Translations under genes and position numbers: made by a program | Source: TMED78 sp036337035 | GTDB lineage: Bacteria > Pseudomonadota > Gammaproteobacteria > Steroidobacterales > Rariloculaceae | Direction of reading: 5' to 3' | Length of the DNA: 64,000 nucleotides | Assembly (NCBI GenBank): GCA_036337035.1 | Contig: JAYZFC010000008.1 | Span: forward strand, 59,514-123,513 | Shown: piece by piece, positions 61,906 to 64,000 of the stretch | Layout: the number at the start of each line of letters is the position of its first letter | Numbering within the stretch: the first letter of the stretch is position 1 | Notes under the pieces: model-generated | Seen by the model: only the letters and a program-made list of their open reading frames with translations | Database searches by the model: none | Told to the model about the DNA's origin: nothing

Positions 61906-62026
61906 AAACTTTATAATCCTCCAAACTATATAAAAAATTTTTATTATTCTAAAAGATATAGGCTCTCATAGGAAGATAAATAAGATAAATTTATCAGTAT
62001 TTTCGGTGTTTATTTATAAATATTAG

Positions 62027-62731
62027 CTATTTTGGCCATAATGTCTTAGATTCAGAAATATCAGAAATGATATCAAGGCATTTATTATGTTCTTCTAGTT
62101 CTGATGCATTAGCATTTCTAACTTCTAGTCTAGATTTTTTTGGGCGAGTAACTGGAGACATTTTTTCATCAATAATCACTTCATCTACTATATCATCAAG
62201 TAATAGATCATTTTGACCACCAGTCATAGCCAAGAATACTTCTGCTAAAATTTCTGCGTCGAGTAAAGCTCCATGAAGCTCTCTTTTGGAAGAATCAACA
62301 TTATATCTCTTGCATAAGGCATCTAAACTATTTCTTTGACCAGGATGAAGATCTCGTGCCATTTTCAAGGTATCAAGCACATCGCATATCTCCTCTAAAC
62401 CATTTGGCAGTAGATTTAAATTTGACATCTCTGAGTTTAAAAAAGAAAGATCGAAACTAGCATTATGAATAACTAGTTCCGCATTCTTAACAAAATCAAG
62501 AAAATCTGAAACTATTTCACCAAAAGAAGGCTGGGTACTTAAAAAATCATCAGATAAGCCATGAACCTCAAAAGCTGCTTTATCTACTACTCTGTGAGGA
62601 TTTAAATAGGTATGAAAATTTTTACCAGTTATTCTTCTATTTATAACTTCAATACAGCCAATTTCTATAACTCTATGGCCTGATTTTAAATCTAAACCGG
62701 TAGTTTCTGTATCTAAAATTATCTGTCTCAT
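62027..62731 (-). CDS. dnaQ: DNA polymerase III epsilon subunit, proofreading exonuclease
   Basis: DnaQ is the 3'-5' proofreading exonuclease of the replicative polymerase. The 234-residue protein (E. coli 243) has Exo I ILDTETTGLDLKSGHRVIEI, Exo II VIHNASFDLSFLN and Exo III ELHGALLDAEILAEVF, with all four catalytic acids and the general-base His. A C-terminal tail of about 55 residues after MTGGQ would bind the alpha subunit. It is 24 bases after rnhA, the same order of genes as in many proteobacteria where the two are adjacent or divergent. Confidence 0.96.
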   Translation of the reverse strand: MRQIILDTETTGLDLKSGHRVIEIGCIEVINRRITGKNFHTYLNPHRVVDKAAFEVHGLSDDFLSTQPSFGEIVSDFLDFVKNAELVIHNASFDLSFLNSEMSNLNLLPNGLEEICDVLDTLKMARDLHPGQRNSLDALCKRYNVDSSKRELHGALLDAEILAEVFLAMTGGQNDLLLDDIVDEVIIDEKMSPVTRPKKSRLEVRNANASELEEHNKCLDIISDISESKTLWPK

Positions 62732-62755
62732 AAAGAAATATTTAAATTACTAAAC

Positions 62756-63184
62756 CTATAAGTTGATGCCCTTATTGGCTAAAACATCTGCCCTTTCATT
62801 AAGAAAATCACCAGAATGACCCTTTACCCAATTCCATGTTACCTTATGCTTCACTACAAGCGTTGAGAGATCTTCCCATAAATCTTTATTCTTAACCGCC
62901 TTCTTATTAGCTGTAAGCCATCCTCTTTGTTTCCAGCTAGTAAGCCACTTAGTAATACCATCTTGCAAATACCTTGAATCAGTATAAATTTCTATATCGC
63001 ATGACTCATGTAAACTACTTAATGCGCGGATTGCTGCTACTAGCTCCATTCTATTATTCGTAGTAGAATTTTCTCCGCCAAAAATTTCTCTCACTTGAGT
63101 ACCATCTATTATTAAGGCACCCCAACCACCAGGGCCAGGATTTCCTTTGCATGCACCATCAGTATATATCTTTAATTTCTTCAT
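62756..63184 (-). CDS. rnhA: Ribonuclease HI
   Basis: RNase HI cleaves RNA in RNA:DNA hybrids. The 142-residue protein (E. coli 155) has the four catalytic acids in YTDGACKGNPGPGGWG, TNNRMELVAAI, IYTDSRYLQDG and NERADVLANKGI. The basic substrate-binding protrusion LTSWKQRGWLTANKKAVKN is also conserved, as is the His in VKGHSGDF. It lies first in rnhA-dnaQ and diverges from fabI across 94 bases. Confidence 0.97.
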   Translation of the reverse strand: MKKLKIYTDGACKGNPGPGGWGALIIDGTQVREIFGGENSTTNNRMELVAAIRALSSLHESCDIEIYTDSRYLQDGITKWLTSWKQRGWLTANKKAVKNKDLWEDLSTLVVKHKVTWNWVKGHSGDFLNERADVLANKGINL

Positions 63185-63205
63185 ACGCTAAATATATTTA
63201 AAAAA

Positions 63206-63227
63206 AATATACTTTTTTAAGTATATT
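63206..63227. repeat. Inverted repeat between rnhA and fabI
   Basis: AATATACTT and AAGTATATT form a perfect 9-base inverted repeat around TTTT in the 94-base intergenic region shared by two divergent genes. It is AT-rich and could be a regulator site or part of overlapping promoters; the right arm GTATATTGTTAT also resembles a -10 region for fabI. It is too weak in G+C for an intrinsic terminator. Function is not established. Confidence 0.4.
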
Positions 63228-63278
63228 GTTATCTTAGACTACTATCTTTCTTAAAACTAATGAAGAGGAATAATCATA

Positions 63279-64000
63279 ATGGGATTTCTACAAGGAAAAA
63301 AGGCCCTGGTAATTGGATTAGCAAGCAATAGATCTATAGCTTGGGGCATAGCAAAATCTTTAAAACACCATGGAGCTGAACTTGCTTTTAATTATCAAGG
63401 GGAAAAACTCGAAAATAGGGTAAGAAATATGGCGCAAGAACTAGGAAGCGAAATAGCCTTTCCCATGGATGTAACAGAGGATAGTCAAATTGACAGCTTT
63501 TTCAATAAACTCTCAAATCACTGGAACAGCTTTGATATCTTGATCCATTGTGTTGCATACGCTCCCGCTGATCAACTTGATGGTAGATATATTGAGGCTG
63601 TTGATCGAAAAGGATTTTTAATGGCTCATGATATTTCAAGTTATAGTTTTTCAGCTTTAGCAAAAAAAGCTAAACCCATGATAGAAAATCGAAATGCTTC
63701 TCTCTTAACATTAAGTTATCTTGGAGCTATCAGAGCATTACCAAGCTATAATGTTATGGGATTAGCAAAGGCTAGCTTGGAGGCCTCTACAAGATTCCTT
63801 GCCTTTGATCTAGGTAAAGAAGGTATTCGAGTTAATGCTATTTCCGCAGGACCAATAAAAACACTTGCTTCTGCTGGTATAAAAGGTATGAGAAAAATGC
63901 TAGAGGTAGCAAAAAATCAATCACCTCTGGATAAAAATGTCACAATTGAAGAAGTTGGAAGTGCTGCTTCTTTTTTGTGTTCTGATCTAGCATCAGGTAT
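63279..64000 (+). CDS. fabI: FabI, enoyl-[acyl-carrier-protein] reductase (3' end missing)
   Basis: FabI reduces trans-2-enoyl-ACP with NADH in the last step of each fatty-acid elongation cycle. About 240 of the usual 260 or so residues are in the window, and the frame runs to the edge. The NADH motif is VIGLASNRSIAWGIAKSL, the active-site region is TLSYLGAIRALPSYNVMGLAKASLEAS (seen in pieces) with Tyr-x6-Lys in YNVMGLAK, and NAISAGPIKTLASAGI follows. The ATG at 63279 has GAGGAA 8 bases upstream. It is the target family of triclosan and isoniazid-type inhibitors. Confidence 0.95.
   Translation, partial: MGFLQGKKALVIGLASNRSIAWGIAKSLKHHGAELAFNYQGEKLENRVRNMAQELGSEIAFPMDVTEDSQIDSFFNKLSNHWNSFDILIHCVAYAPADQLDGRYIEAVDRKGFLMAHDISSYSFSALAKKAKPMIENRNASLLTLSYLGAIRALPSYNVMGLAKASLEASTRFLAFDLGKEGIRVNAISAGPIKTLASAGIKGMRKMLEVAKNQSPLDKNVTIEEVGSAASFLCSDLASG

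Noticed and set aside
61984..61995. 12-base palindrome GATAAATTTATC between nhaD and dnaQ
   Set aside because: Short and fully AT-dominated, expected by chance in DNA of this composition, with no conserved context.

Overview
The window is AT-rich chromosomal DNA (about one third G+C by eye) from a gammaproteobacterium, most likely a low-GC free-living marine lineage. The placement rests on gene content: a GlnD/DapD pair, the succinylase lysine branch (DapD, DapE), DusA, long forms of PstC and PstA, the PhoB/PhoR/PhoU set, DsbB, DnaQ and RNase H. I cannot name the genus. It is gene dense: no stretch above about 160 bases lacks a gene or RNA, and I saw no insertion sequence, phage gene or CRISPR array.

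Layout. 1-2334 (+): the 3' part of glnD, then dapD. 2346-13523: a phosphate-starvation region. On the minus strand are pstS-pstC-pstA-pstB, a porin with its own promoter, and phoB-phoR-phoU-dsbB. dapE (+) lies between the two groups and tsaB follows upstream of phoB. Three Pho-box-like direct repeats (7-base units on an 11-base period) sit before pstS, phoB and the porin gene, each with a -10-like hexamer 10 bases further on. 13643-15388 (+): GTP-dependent PEP carboxykinase. 15392-20218 (-): a methyltransferase, dusA, manC and gltX, overlapping end to end, plus tRNA-Glu and tRNA-Ala.

20290-60549 is about 40 kb of surface-polysaccharide genes, all on the minus strand. Sugar-nucleotide supply: ugd, gmd and manC (GDP-mannose branch), a UDP-glucuronate 4-epimerase, pgi, a WbpE-like aminotransferase, a CDP-4-keto-6-deoxyglucose branch (rfbF, rfbG, a cupin epimerase and an SDR), and a cassette made of a 1313-residue GlmS-like protein, a GlmM-like mutase and a MurU-like nucleotidyltransferase. 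Assembly and export: a WecA-like initiating transferase, Wzz, an EpsG-like polymerase, a PglK-like ABC flippase and a 922-residue Wza-like protein with six SLBB-type repeats. No Wzx and no Wzc kinase were recognised. Decoration: GT2 glycosyltransferases, methyltransferases, a deacetylase, a FemAB/GNAT-like enzyme, a nucleotidyltransferase/CobD-like fusion beside a CDP-alcohol phosphotransferase, and an adenylating ligase beside a GNAT-acyl carrier protein fusion.

60571-64000: an NhaD/ArsB-type ion transporter, dnaQ and rnhA (minus strand), then the 5' part of fabI (plus strand) running off the end.

The strongest candidates for undescribed biology are in the polysaccharide block: the oversized GlmS-like protein with its GlmM-like partner, whose phosphate loop is altered, and the 45.9-52.3 kb decoration module, which appears to combine a CDP-linked amino-alcohol phosphate with an ACP-carried acyl or aminoacyl group. 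These functions are inferred from domain architecture and gene order; no database search was run.
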